A stretch of DNA of 64,000 nt, from assembly GCF_030823405.1 (NCBI RefSeq), contig NZ_JAUSXC010000001.1, positions 2,339,001-2,403,000 on the forward strand, read 5' to 3'. Made by a program: the position numbers and the translations under genes. This stretch comes from Chryseobacterium ginsenosidimutans (GTDB taxonomy: Bacteria > Bacteroidota > Bacteroidia > Flavobacteriales > Weeksellaceae). The notes beneath the pieces were generated by a model. The model was not told the origin of the DNA, ran no database searches, and saw only the letters and a list, made by a program, of their open reading frames with translations. Of the stretch, positions 35,988-45,311 are shown piece after piece. Every line of letters begins with the position of its first letter. The stretch's first letter is position 1.

Positions 35988-37454
35988 TTAATTTTTGGAG
36001 GCTTCATGCGCGGCTATTTTCCCGGAAATTATGGATGGTGGAACTCCCGGTCCCGGTACGGTAAGCTGACCAGTATAAAAGAGACTTTTTAATTTTTTAT
36101 TTCGAAGCGACGGTTTTAAAACTGCAGTTTGGGAGAGTGTATTGGCAAGACCATACGCATTTCCCTGATAGGCGTTATAATCTTCTTTAAAGTCTTGTAT
36201 ACAGTAGCTTTTTTTATAATCAATTTTAGATAAAAGATCAGAAGCTCCGGTATGTTTTTCCAATCTTGAGATCATTTCTTTAAAATAAACCTCCCTGATT
36301 TCTTCAGAATCTTCTATTCCTGTTGCTACAGGCATCAGAAGAAATACATTTTCACTGCCTTCCGGTGCTACTGACGGATCTGTTTTAGAAGGGCAGCAAG
36401 CATAAAAAAGCGGTTTTGTCGGCCATTTTTTATCAGTATAAATTTCTTCGGTATGCAGATCCAAATTGTTTTCAAAAAACAAAGTATGATGGGTAAGATT
36501 AGGCAGTTTTTCTTTAAATCCTAAATAATAAATCAGGCAGGAAGGGGCAAAAATCCGTTTTTCCCAATATTTTTCATCATAGTTCCTGAATTCCTTTGGA
36601 AGTAAGGTTTCGGTATGATGATAATCGGATGAAGCAATGATAATGTCAAAATCAATTTCCTGTTGATTAACTATTAAACCGGAAGCTTTGTTGTCTTTTA
36701 TAATGATCTTTTCTACATTGGCGTTGCAATTAATTTCTGTACCCTGTTTTATAACAATATCCTTCATGGCATCAATTATTTTTGAAAAGCCGCCCATCGG
36801 ATACCATGTTCCCAATTTATACCCGCCATAATTCATTAAACTATATAATGCGGGAATGTCTTTTGGCGCTGCTCCCAGAAATATCACCGGAAATTCCATT
36901 AAAACGATCAACTTTGGATTGGTAAAATATTTTCTGACAAAACGCTTAAAATTAGTTAATAAGTCTAGCTTTAATGCACTCTTTGCGATGGTAGGAGAAA
37001 CAAATTCAAGCCAAGAATGACATGGTTTATTAACAAAGTCTTTCATACCTACTTCATATTTATACTGAGCATCTGTCATGAATTCATCAAGCATTTTTCC
37101 CGCACCGGTTTCGGTTTTTTCGAAAAGTGCTTTCATTTCCTGGTAATCGTGTGGAATACCCATCACATCATCAGTAAAGACCATTTCAAACTGTGGATCT
37201 AAAGGAATAAGTGTATAGAAATCTGATACATTCTGCCCGAAATCTTTAAAAAAAGATTCAATAATATCCGGCATCCAATACCAGCTTGGGCCCATATCAA
37301 AGGTGTAGCCGTTTTCGGTTTTAAAATTTCTTGCTCTGCCACCAACATCATTATTTTTTTCAAATAGATGTACTTCATGACCGTCTTTTGCAGCATAAGC
37401 AGCAGCAGAAAGTCCTGAAAACCCCGAACCAATTACCGCAATTTTCTTTTTCAT
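35988..37454 (-). CDS. crtI: Phytoene desaturase
   Basis: A 488-residue FAD-dependent CrtI-type desaturase. The N-terminal dinucleotide fold (KKIAVIGSGFSGLSAAAYAA, then FEKNNDVGGRA) and the C-terminal CrtI signature (GVPPSIISGKIAAHEA) are clear. It converts phytoene to lycopene. It follows the MarR gene by 3 bp and precedes crtB by 5 bp, so pigment synthesis and regulator are made together. Confidence 0.94.
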   Translation of the reverse strand: MKKKIAVIGSGFSGLSAAAYAAKDGHEVHLFEKNNDVGGRARNFKTENGYTFDMGPSWYWMPDIIESFFKDFGQNVSDFYTLIPLDPQFEMVFTDDVMGIPHDYQEMKALFEKTETGAGKMLDEFMTDAQYKYEVGMKDFVNKPCHSWLEFVSPTIAKSALKLDLLTNFKRFVRKYFTNPKLIVLMEFPVIFLGAAPKDIPALYSLMNYGGYKLGTWYPMGGFSKIIDAMKDIVIKQGTEINCNANVEKIIIKDNKASGLIVNQQEIDFDIIIASSDYHHTETLLPKEFRNYDEKYWEKRIFAPSCLIYYLGFKEKLPNLTHHTLFFENNLDLHTEEIYTDKKWPTKPLFYACCPSKTDPSVAPEGSENVFLLMPVATGIEDSEEIREVYFKEMISRLEKHTGASDLLSKIDYKKSYCIQDFKEDYNAYQGNAYGLANTLSQTAVLKPSLRNKKLKSLFYTGQLTVPGPGVPPSIISGKIAAHEASKN

Positions 37455-37457
37455 GAG

Positions 37458-38129
37458 TTAGTTTTTAAGTGAATATTCTTTGTAAACAGTGTCAATGAGT
37501 TCTTTGCTGTTTATATTGCGGGAAAATATGGTATAGTGAAAACGGTCTAGCTTATTGAGAATCCGTATCAGTTCTATCTTTTCGTGATGATTCAGGTTTC
37601 CGGCTACAATTTCTGTGGCGTTTCTGATATTTTTCATCTGCAGTTCCAAAGCCTGCTGTCCTTTTTCAGTAATACTGATTACTTTATTACGTTTATCAAT
37701 TTCAGATTCAATTTGTTGGATCCATCCATTGTTTAACAGCCTTTTTATAATGAGCATTCCTGCAGGTTTATCATGGATATTTTTTTTAATAAGCTCTGTT
37801 TTTGTCATCGTACCCAAAGCCTGCAGATTAATGAGATAAATAAAATCTTCCTGCGTAGAAAAATCAGAACCTGCAATAGCTGATTTAGAATACGTTTTGG
37901 CATACCTGTTAAGATGCACAAGTAAAGTGCTTATGGCGCTTTCAGGTGTTCTGCCGTTCTCTTTTCCTTCCCAATATGGCTCATTTTCATGCTTGAAATT
38001 TTTAGAAATCTCTCTATCGCTGATCCATTTCCTAAATCCCAATGTATCGTGAGAATAAGAATTCATCATATTTTCCTCTTCAAATTGTTCCAACAAACCG
38101 ATAACTTCTTTTGTGATCTTATAATTCAT
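37458..38129 (-). CDS. MarR family regulator of the carotenoid operon
   Basis: A 223-residue winged-helix regulator, longer than most MarR proteins (~150), with an N-terminal extension of ~75 residues. The wHTH spans about residues 95-165, with LINLQALGTMTKTELIKK, a recognition segment KPAGMLIIKRLLNNGWIQ and the wing SEIDKRNKVISITEKGQQAL. Being first in the crt operon, it likely represses it and itself. Two copies of a GTTTATAAATA box lie upstream, over the candidate promoter. Confidence 0.85.
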   Translation of the reverse strand: MNYKITKEVIGLLEQFEEENMMNSYSHDTLGFRKWISDREISKNFKHENEPYWEGKENGRTPESAISTLLVHLNRYAKTYSKSAIAGSDFSTQEDFIYLINLQALGTMTKTELIKKNIHDKPAGMLIIKRLLNNGWIQQIESEIDKRNKVISITEKGQQALELQMKNIRNATEIVAGNLNHHEKIELIRILNKLDRFHYTIFSRNINSKELIDTVYKEYSLKN

Positions 38130-38142
38130 GACAATGTAATTA

Positions 38143-38187
38143 GTTTATAAATATACATATATTTTTATTAATGGTTTATAAATAAAC
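38143..38187. promoter_or_regulatory. Candidate operator/promoter of the carotenoid operon
   Basis: GTTTATAAATA occurs at 38143-38153 and again in GTTTATAAATAAAC at 38174-38187 (GTTTAT/ATAAAC inverted arms), 31 bp apart, about three helical turns. On the minus strand a -7-like TATATTTA (38155-38148) falls inside the proximal copy, and the distal copy covers the expected -33 position. This layout suits repression by a MarR dimer. Confidence 0.5.
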
Positions 38188-38490
38188 TATTATTATCATT
38201 TTTTATGCCAAAGATTAATTTTAATTATTCGGAAAGAAATTGAGTATATATTGATTTTATATTTCAAAGAGATGTTTTTAAGTATTCTTTTTTGTCAGTA
38301 AATCAATATTTATTTATCTAAATTTTTTTTAATTACAAGAGTGTTATTGAGAAAATTTGATCATTAATATTCTTTATTCCTTAGGTTTTCATAAATAAAC
38401 GGTTTTCCAAATGCATGGAAAACCGTTTGTTTTATCATATAACTTGTAGTATTATTATATGATGAGTTGTAATTTTTATGTTATTCTTAT
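38188..38490. other. AT-rich intergenic region upstream of the carotenoid operon
   Basis: About 300 bp between the crt operon promoter and the 3' end of the GH97 gene. Apart from the GH97 terminator (38397-38428) nothing was recognised; no open frame or family match is supported. Confidence 0.5.
38397..38428 (-). terminator. Terminator after the GH97 gene
   Basis: A perfect 13-bp stem AAACGGTTTTCCA and its complement, with a 6-nt loop (AATGCA), stands about 60 bp past the GH97 stop in its direction of reading. Confidence 0.8.
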
Positions 38491-40647
38491 TTAATTCTTC
38501 ACAGGCTTTATCGTCACTGCAAATCCGCCACTTCTTGCCATTTTAAATTTAATTTTTGATTTATTGGTAATAGTCTTTTTATAAATAGCATAATCTTGAG
38601 GGTTATCAATATAATCAGCATCTTTTCCGTCCTGGTAGATGGTAGCTTCATATTTTTGATTTTTATTTAAGAATGAAAAATCTACCTTATAGTCACGTTT
38701 GTTTTCATCTGTAATCCCGCCGACAAACCAGTTTTCTGTACCTTTTGCTTTTCTTGCCGTAATAATATAATCTCCAGGCTCAGCCGATAAAATCTTTGTT
38801 TCATCCCAATCTGCTGCTACATCTTTGATGAACTGAAATGCATCCATGTGTTTTTTATAGTTTTCGGGCAGATCTGCTGCCATTTGTACCGGCATATACA
38901 TTACGACATATAAAGCTAACTGTTTTACCAAAGTAGTTTTTACAAAACGCTTATCACCAGGGAAATAATAGTCTAGTTTTGTCTGAAAAATTCCCGGTGT
39001 ATAATCCATAGAACCACCTATCCATCTTGTAAAAGGAAGAATGGTCTGATGATCGGGATTGTTGCCCAAAAAAGCCTCATGCTCCGTTCCACGCGCTGCT
39101 TCTGCTGATACCCAGTTGGGATATGTTCTGCTTTCTCCACCCGGACGAACAGATTCGTGTGAATTGACCATAATTTTGTAATCATTTGCCTTTTCCACGA
39201 TTCTATAATAATGATCGATCATCCATTGAGAATAATGATGTTCCCCTCTAGGAATGATGTCACCCACGTATCCGGTTTTTACAGAATTATAACCATAAGT
39301 ATTCATCAGTTGAAATGCCTGATCTGCCCATCTTTCATAATTGATTGCAGAGCCCGAAGTTTCGTGATGCATTATAAGCTTTAAACCTTTAGAATGAGCA
39401 TATTCGTTCAGTATTTTGATATCAAAATCGGGATTTGGAGTAATAAAATCAAAGACAAACTCTTTTGAATGGTTGATCCAGTCTTCCCAACCGATATTCC
39501 AGCCTTCCACAAGGAGTCCGTCGAATCCGTTTTCAGAAGCAAAGTCGATATATTCTTTTACTTTCTTATTATTGGCAGCGTGTTTCCCGTTAGGTGTTAC
39601 TTTAGAATAATCAGTTGTTCCAATGTGTATGTTTGTTTTAGGCTCACCATAAGCCCATTGAGACTTTCCGATAATCATTTCCCACCATACTCCCATATAT
39701 TTTGTCGGTTTAATATATGAAGTATCTTTATATTTGGTAGGTTCATTAAGGTTAAAGAGCATTTTAGAATCCAATACAATTTCAGCTTTTGGAGAAACAA
39801 TGACAGTTCGCCAAGGGGTAACGGAAGAGGTTTGAATATATCCTTTCGCTCCTTGCCTGTCTGGAGTAAGGTGAGTTTTAAACTTAAAATTTTGAGCGTC
39901 AACTTCAAGATTTGAAGCAGGATAATGCAGAACAGCAGCTTCTGCAACATTGATGTATAAAGGTTCTTTGCCTTCTTTTTTTAACATTAAAGGCGACTGA
40001 ACAGCCCCTTTAATTAATGTCTGAGAAGAATGTTTGTCGAAAGCCTGATCCCATCTTGCAGGAATTTCTGATATTTTTGTGGTCTGATAAGGATATTCCT
40101 GAGAATCATAATCGGCAACGATCCACCAGGCTTTCATATCAGTAGGGAAATCAAATTCAGAATCTTCTTCACGAATGGTGAAATAATTAAGGTTTTCTTG
40201 TTGTGGAAATTCATACCTGAAACCTAATCCATCATTAAAAAGCCTGAATTTTATAATAATATTTCTGTTTGTAGTACTTTGATGTAAAGTAACTGCCAAT
40301 TCGTTATAATGATTAATGTAGCTTTTCTTTTCACCCAGAACAGGTTGCCATGTTTCGTTTTTAGAGTCATATTTTTCATCATTTTTTGTAAAACCATTAT
40401 TAAGGTCAAACTTTGTATCCGCAGTTTTTGTATTTATGGGAATAGCTCCGGTATCGTTAAATAATCTTAACCCTAATTTAGAATCTTCAATGACTGTATT
40501 TCCGTTATATGTAAGATGATAATAAGGAATTCCCTGTTTTAATTGAAAATCCATTACAAATTTACCGTCAGGCGATTGTAAAGATTGTGCTTCAAAATTA
40601 GCACAAGCCATTAAGAACAAGAATGTTTCAACTGTTATTTTTTTCAT
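38491..40647 (-). CDS. GH97 family glycosidase (SusB-like, alpha-glucosidase or alpha-galactosidase)
   Basis: A 718-residue exported enzyme; the signal peptide ends near ANFEAQ. N-terminal GH97 beta-sandwich (LQSPDGKFVMDFQL), catalytic barrel with KYMGVWWEMI, LLVEGWNIGWEDW, HHETSGSAINYERWADQAF and KTGYVGDI, then a C-terminal beta domain. GH97 has inverting (Glu base, as in SusB) and retaining (Asp nucleophile) members; I did not assign the type with certainty. Met 40647 is preferred over the frame's first Met (40665). No sus-like transporter genes lie beside it. Confidence 0.9.
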   Translation of the reverse strand: MKKITVETFLFLMACANFEAQSLQSPDGKFVMDFQLKQGIPYYHLTYNGNTVIEDSKLGLRLFNDTGAIPINTKTADTKFDLNNGFTKNDEKYDSKNETWQPVLGEKKSYINHYNELAVTLHQSTTNRNIIIKFRLFNDGLGFRYEFPQQENLNYFTIREEDSEFDFPTDMKAWWIVADYDSQEYPYQTTKISEIPARWDQAFDKHSSQTLIKGAVQSPLMLKKEGKEPLYINVAEAAVLHYPASNLEVDAQNFKFKTHLTPDRQGAKGYIQTSSVTPWRTVIVSPKAEIVLDSKMLFNLNEPTKYKDTSYIKPTKYMGVWWEMIIGKSQWAYGEPKTNIHIGTTDYSKVTPNGKHAANNKKVKEYIDFASENGFDGLLVEGWNIGWEDWINHSKEFVFDFITPNPDFDIKILNEYAHSKGLKLIMHHETSGSAINYERWADQAFQLMNTYGYNSVKTGYVGDIIPRGEHHYSQWMIDHYYRIVEKANDYKIMVNSHESVRPGGESRTYPNWVSAEAARGTEHEAFLGNNPDHQTILPFTRWIGGSMDYTPGIFQTKLDYYFPGDKRFVKTTLVKQLALYVVMYMPVQMAADLPENYKKHMDAFQFIKDVAADWDETKILSAEPGDYIITARKAKGTENWFVGGITDENKRDYKVDFSFLNKNQKYEATIYQDGKDADYIDNPQDYAIYKKTITNKSKIKFKMARSGGFAVTIKPVKN

Positions 40648-40841
40648 ATCAAATATTTTGGTCATTTAAAAACATCAAAGTTTTTACCAAAAATGGATAT
40701 GAAAAAAAAGTTTTTAAAACAAAGGTAAAAATAGGAGCTGCCGTAAAAAATTCTTTGTACAGAATGATCTTAAAGCAAAATATGGAGATAATATATTAAC
40801 TTTACAATTAGAGATTTTTTTTCGGAAGTAAATAAAAAAGT

Positions 40842-42257
40842 ATGGGACAAAATACGGAGATTTTACAGCAATTTGACGCATTGATTGCTGTGCCCCAAGA
40901 CCAGCTAGAGTGGTTGGAAGAGCATAGTAAAATAATAGATTATGCCGACGGAGAGTTTATTAATGAAGAAGGCAGTAAAATAGATGGTCCTAATTTTATT
41001 CTCGAAGGGCGTGTCTCTCTTTTTATTAAACAGGGCAATGAAAACCGTGAAATCTCAGTACTTTCTAAGGGTAATATTTTCGGTTATCTTCCTTATTCGC
41101 GAGGGGTAATTGCAGGAGTAAACATTCAGGCAATTGGGACTGTAAAAATCATGTCTTTTAATACCGATGAGATCAACAGTATGATTCGGGATCAATTTGA
41201 GCTTACTCAGGCATTGGTACATATTATGAACAACAGGATCAGGGAATTTACAGCCCTTCAGCAGCAAAATGATAAAATGGCAGCTTTGGGAAAGTTAGCA
41301 GCGGGTCTGGCTCATGAAATTAATAATCCTGCAGCGGCATTGGTAAGCGATTCTCTTTCACTTAGACAGCATTTGCGCTTGGAACCTAAGGCTTTTAAAG
41401 AGCTTACGTCCTTACATTTAGAAGCTTTTCAGGTAGACGGTGTGGTTGAAGAATTAATGAAAATTTTAGCCGTAACCGATAAACCTGTACTGAGCCTTAA
41501 GGAAAAGTCTAAAAAAGAAGAAGCTATTGCCGATTGGCTTGATGAACGAAATGTGAAGAATGCGGAAGAGATATCTGAAATTTTTGTTGATTTTAATTTT
41601 ACTTTTGAAAACTTAAAGACGTTTGAAGATCTGATTCCCGAAAATGGAAGATCTTCGGTTTTTAACTGGCTTTTGAATATTTTGGTGACCGAAAAAATGA
41701 TACAGGATATTCAGATATCATCAGAAAGAATTGCAGAACTGATCAAATCAATCAAAATCTATACTCATATGGATCGCGGATCCGACAAGATGAGATCAAA
41801 TATTCATGATGGTATTCGTAATACAATTAGTATTTTAGGACACAAGCTGCGAAAAGGAAATGTAGAATTGGATGAAAGATATGATGAAACCCTTCCATTG
41901 GTTATGGTTTATCCGGGACAGCTCAATCAGGTCTGGACAAATATTATTGATAATGCGCTTGACAGCATGGAAACCAATAAAAAAGGGAAAATTGTCATTA
42001 CCACAGAAAGAGACCGTGAATTTGTAAAGATAATGGTTAATGATAACGGACCCGGAATCCCCGACAATATCAAATCTAAAATATTTGATCCTTTTTTTAC
42101 AACTAAAGAGATAGGAAAAGGAACAGGGATGGGTCTTGAAACTGTTCAGAGGATTATACTAAGACATAAGGGCTCTATTAAAGTAGAATCTGTACCTGGT
42201 AGCACAACTTTTACAATATGTATTCCTATTAATTCTGTTATTTCTAACAACCTTTAA
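40842..42257 (+). CDS. Soluble histidine kinase with N-terminal cNMP-binding-like domain
   Basis: A 471-residue cytoplasmic protein with no membrane helix. Residues ~10-130 form a Crp-like beta barrel ([35 protein letters not shown]). The kinase part follows: H-box with His158 in [13 protein letters not shown], an unusually long dimerisation region of ~150 residues, then the ATPase with N-box [10 protein letters not shown]1 [10 protein letters not shown] and G2 [11 protein letters not shown]. It should sense a nucleotide or redox ligand and phosphorylate the receiver encoded 10 bp downstream. The barrel lacks an obvious PRAA-type phosphate cassette (RGVIAGVNI instead), so cAMP itself may not be the ligand. 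Confidence 0.88.
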   Translation: MGQNTEILQQFDALIAVPQDQLEWLEEHSKIIDYADGEFINEEGSKIDGPNFILEGRVSLFIKQGNENREISVLSKGNIFGYLPYSRGVIAGVNIQAIGTVKIMSFNTDEINSMIRDQFELTQALVHIMNNRIREFTALQQQNDKMAALGKLAAGLAHEINNPAAALVSDSLSLRQHLRLEPKAFKELTSLHLEAFQVDGVVEELMKILAVTDKPVLSLKEKSKKEEAIADWLDERNVKNAEEISEIFVDFNFTFENLKTFEDLIPENGRSSVFNWLLNILVTEKMIQDIQISSERIAELIKSIKIYTHMDRGSDKMRSNIHDGIRNTISILGHKLRKGNVELDERYDETLPLVMVYPGQLNQVWTNIIDNALDSMETNKKGKIVITTERDREFVKIMVNDNGPGIPDNIKSKIFDPFFTTKEIGKGTGMGLETVQRIILRHKGSIKVESVPGSTTFTICIPINSVISNNL

Positions 42258-42267
42258 AATAAAATAT

Positions 42268-43929
42268 ATGGAAAAACCTATTATTTTTTCAATAGATGAC
42301 GATCAACAGGTATTAAATGCCATTGCAAGAGATCTTAAAACAAAATATAACAATCAATATAAAATTATCAGCACAACTTCTGCAAAAGAAGCACTTGAAC
42401 GAATTACTGAACTGAAAAATGAAGCCCGGGCAATAGCAATGTTTATCTGCGACCAGCGTATGCCGGAAATGGAAGGCGTAGAATTTTTGGAAGAGACCTT
42501 AAAAATATATCCTGAAGCAAAGCGGATTCTGCTTACGGCTTATTCCGACACAGAAGCAGCAATTAATGCGATTAATAAAGTTCAGCTCGATTATTATCTA
42601 ATGAAACCTTGGGACCCCGCAGAAGAGAAATTATATCCTGTAATTGATGATTTATTGGCTGACTGGCAAAGTGATTATAAGCCCGATTTTAAAGGTTTAA
42701 GGGTTATAGGTTATCAGTATTCACCATTTTCGCATAATATAAAAGATTATCTGGCAGCAAACCTCATACCTTATTTGTGGCTTGATATAGAAAAAAATCC
42801 GGAAGCTCAAAAATTATTGGATATCAATACGCTTACAAAAGAAAATCTGCCGGTTGTATTTCTTGATGACGGTTCTATACTGAAACAGCCGGATATAGCT
42901 GCTCTTGCAGAAAATATAGGTACAAATCCTGAAATTACTGCTGAAATATATGATGTGGTAATTATTGGTGCGGGACCTGCAGGCTTAGCCGCTGCTGTAT
43001 ATGGTGCATCTGAAGGTTTAAGAACATTGGTGGTAGAAAGAAAAGCTCCCGGGGGACAGGCAGGAACAAGTTCGAGAATTGAAAATTATCTTGGTTTTCC
43101 ATCAGGCTTAACAGGTGCAGATCTTACACGGCGTGCCATAAGCCAAGCCCGCCGTTTGGGTGCAGAATTCTTATCACCGAAAGAAGTAGTTGATATTAAA
43201 GAAGTAGAAAACTACAAAATACTCACATTGGGAGACGGGCAGGAAATTAATTGCCGCTCGATAATAATCACAACAGGAGTTGATTATAGAAAACTTGATA
43301 CAAAAGGCATTGAAGATTTTACCGGAGCGGGAGTTTATTATGGTGCTGCCATTACAGAAGCTTCGGCATGTAAAAATAAAAGCGTTTATATTGTAGGTGG
43401 CGGTAACTCTGCAGGACAATCGGCTGTGTACCTTTCAAAGTTTGCCGATAAAGTTTATATCATCATACGTAGAGACAGTTTGTCTTACACAATGTCGTCT
43501 TATCTCATTCAGCAAATTGCAGATTTACCTAATATTGAAGTTTTAACAGATACCGAAGTCAGAGAAGCTAAAGGTGATACTCATTTGGAAAACCTTATTA
43601 TTGAGCATCTTCCAACTGGGGAAACAACAACTGGGGATGCTGCGGCACTATACATTTTTATTGGTGCGAAACCCTTTACAGATTGGCTTGGAGCTTCAGT
43701 ACGACGGGATCAGAAAGGGTTTATAGAAACTGGAAGAGATTTAACGGCGTATCCTGAATTTACAAAAAGCTGGAAGCTCAGCAGAGATCCGTTTTTACTG
43801 GAAACAAGTCTTCCGGGGATTTTTGCAGCAGGAGATGTTCGCTCCGGAGCTATGAATAGGGTGGCTTCGGCCGTGGGCGAAGGTTCTATGGCTATTTCTT
43901 TCGTACATAAATATCTTGCAGAAAACTAA
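42268..43929 (+). CDS. Receiver / glutaredoxin-fold / thioredoxin-reductase-fold fusion lacking both CxxC motifs
   Basis: A 553-residue three-domain protein. Residues 1-130: receiver with Asp62 (FICDQRMPEMEG) and Lys113. Residues ~145-225: glutaredoxin-like fold (IPYLWLDIEKNPEAQ, NLPVVFLDDGS) whose CPxC site is Ser152-Pro-Phe-Ser155. Residues ~228-553: FAD/NADPH module with GAGPAG at 234-239, SSRIENYLGFP, VYIVGGGNSAGQ and GIFAAGDVRSG; the positions of the thioredoxin-reductase CxxC are Gly359 and Ile362. It therefore cannot do thioredoxin-type disulfide exchange. NAD(P)H-driven flavin chemistry gated by phosphorylation is my inference. Databases usually call such fusions 'fused response regulator/thioredoxin-disulfide reductase'. 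Confidence 0.88.
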   Translation: MEKPIIFSIDDDQQVLNAIARDLKTKYNNQYKIISTTSAKEALERITELKNEARAIAMFICDQRMPEMEGVEFLEETLKIYPEAKRILLTAYSDTEAAINAINKVQLDYYLMKPWDPAEEKLYPVIDDLLADWQSDYKPDFKGLRVIGYQYSPFSHNIKDYLAANLIPYLWLDIEKNPEAQKLLDINTLTKENLPVVFLDDGSILKQPDIAALAENIGTNPEITAEIYDVVIIGAGPAGLAAAVYGASEGLRTLVVERKAPGGQAGTSSRIENYLGFPSGLTGADLTRRAISQARRLGAEFLSPKEVVDIKEVENYKILTLGDGQEINCRSIIITTGVDYRKLDTKGIEDFTGAGVYYGAAITEASACKNKSVYIVGGGNSAGQSAVYLSKFADKVYIIIRRDSLSYTMSSYLIQQIADLPNIEVLTDTEVREAKGDTHLENLIIEHLPTGETTTGDAAALYIFIGAKPFTDWLGASVRRDQKGFIETGRDLTAYPEFTKSWKLSRDPFLLETSLPGIFAAGDVRSGAMNRVASAVGEGSMAISFVHKYLAEN

Positions 43930-43946
43930 ATAATCATCTTTAAAAT

Positions 43947-44222
43947 ATGACAGAAGAAAATAAAATATGTGAACATTTGGAAGCAATTAAAGAATTAAAA
44001 TTTCCTTTAAAGCACGAATGTTCAGAATGTGTGAAAACAGGTAGCCAATGGGTACATCTTCGTACCTGTCAGACCTGTGGAGAAACCCTTTGCTGTGATT
44101 CTTCACCTAATAAACATATGACTAAACATGCTCATGAAAAAAGTCACTTTGTTGCTATTTCGGCTGAGCCGGGAGAACGCTGGCTTTGGTGTTATAAAGA
44201 TGAACAATTTGCAGAATATTAG
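43947..44222 (+). CDS. UBP-type zinc finger protein
   Basis: A 91-residue protein consisting of one ZnF-UBP domain. Zinc ligands follow the eukaryotic order: Cys8-x-His10, Cys25/Cys28, Cys41/Cys44, Cys49, then His57, His61 or His63, and His67, with the final RWLWCY that in eukaryotic domains (HDAC6, USP5) lines the pocket for the ubiquitin C-terminal Gly-Gly. Bacteria of this kind lack ubiquitin, so it may read another protein C-terminus. It starts 17 bp after the fusion gene and is surely in the same operon. Confidence 0.88.
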   Translation: MTEENKICEHLEAIKELKFPLKHECSECVKTGSQWVHLRTCQTCGETLCCDSSPNKHMTKHAHEKSHFVAISAEPGERWLWCYKDEQFAEY

Positions 44223-44289
44223 AAATTGATTTTAATTCTGTCGCTTACGTATAAGTGGTTTTCAGATAATAATTAATGATAATATTGTA

Positions 44290-44323
44290 AAAAAGTGAGT
44301 AAAATAATCTTTACTCACTTTTT
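44290..44323. terminator. Bidirectional terminator hairpin
   Basis: A perfect 14-bp stem (AAAAAGTGAGTAAA and complement), 6-nt loop, between the convergent UBP-finger gene and the Crp/Fnr gene. Confidence 0.9.
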
Positions 44324-44338
44324 ATTTGTAAAAATAAC

Positions 44339-44935
44339 TTAATAAAAAATTTTACCTTTTTCGATCTTTAAAACCCGCTCATTTTCCAGCTTTTTTACAG
44401 ATCTGATTACGGTTTCTACCCGAAGACCGGTCAGGTTGGCGATTTGTTGACGAGTAAGCGGAACCTGAAAAGAATAAGGTTTATTATTAGAATTATAACC
44501 TTTGAGGTAATTCATTATTGCTTTAACCTTAAATAACGGATCATTAGATGACACATTAAACAGCATAATATATTTGTAATATAATCTGTCTGCCAAACAT
44601 TTGAATACATCTAATGATACTTTAGGATTTTGGCTTAATAAGTTTAAAAAGTCACTTTTTGGGAGTTTCAGAATATTGCAAGTCGTTTTGGCAATAGCTG
44701 TCATTGGATAAGGCTTGTCATTAAAAATTAAAGATTCTCCAAAGCTTTGCCCGTTGGAAAGAATATTTTGGGTAAATTCTTTGCCGTCTTCATGGTAATT
44801 GCTTAATTCAACAGTACCATTTACAATCTGAAAATAAAATTTGGGCAAACTACCTTCATGAAAAATAATTTCATTGGATTCGTACTTTTCATAGTTTGCA
44901 CCAAAAGCTAATAATAGATCTTCAGGAATTATCAT
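44339..44935 (-). CDS. Crp/Fnr family regulator
   Basis: A 198-residue regulator with a Crp-like barrel (residues ~15-110) and a C-terminal HTH (LTRQQIANLTGLRVETVIRS). The recognition helix reads ValGluThr-Val-Ile-Arg, lacking the Ser of the FNR-type ExxSR, so its sites should differ from the TTGAT boxes at 28 kb. No N-terminal Cys cluster is present. It converges on the kinase/fusion/UBP operon and is followed by 376 bp without genes, so its targets may include its own promoter or the stress genes from 45.3 kb. Confidence 0.88.
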   Translation of the reverse strand: MIIPEDLLLAFGANYEKYESNEIIFHEGSLPKFYFQIVNGTVELSNYHEDGKEFTQNILSNGQSFGESLIFNDKPYPMTAIAKTTCNILKLPKSDFLNLLSQNPKVSLDVFKCLADRLYYKYIMLFNVSSNDPLFKVKAIMNYLKGYNSNNKPYSFQVPLTRQQIANLTGLRVETVIRSVKKLENERVLKIEKGKIFY

Positions 44936-45311
44936 AATATAAGTTTATGGTTAAAATGAATACTATATAAAATTGGCAAAATTTTAAATACATAAACTAT
45001 ACCAAGTCAATATTTTTACATACCACATAATTATAATGGTATATTTATGATTTTTTAATAATGTTAAATAGTATATTTTTTGATCATTTAGAGTATGATT
45101 CGGCTCATAAAAATTTTACAATTTAACTGACTAAATTGTAGAATATTATTATTTAAATATTATGTTTCTCTTACCATATATCTTTAAGCATTGAAATATT
45201 ATATAGGATGAAGAAGAACTTTTTTGACCGATTTTCAAAGCAGAAAACGATAGAAAAATAATAATAAACGTATAAGTAATTTTTAAATTAAGAAATGTTT
45301 AATTCCAAAAT
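44936..45311. other. Divergent intergenic region before the stress island
   Basis: 376 bp between a Crp/Fnr gene and the SDR gene, very AT-rich. A 17-codon frame (45208-45261) and a small palindrome TATTTAAATA were seen but neither is supported. Promoters for both flanking genes must lie here. Confidence 0.5.

Noticed and set aside
45208..45261. 17-codon frame before the SDR gene
   Set aside because: It has an ATG and a plausible basic peptide, but no conservation or RBS evidence can be given from one sequence.
44936..45311. FNR-type box for the second Crp/Fnr regulator
   Set aside because: No TTGAT-N4-ATCAA or similar strong palindrome is present; its recognition helix also differs from the FNR pattern.
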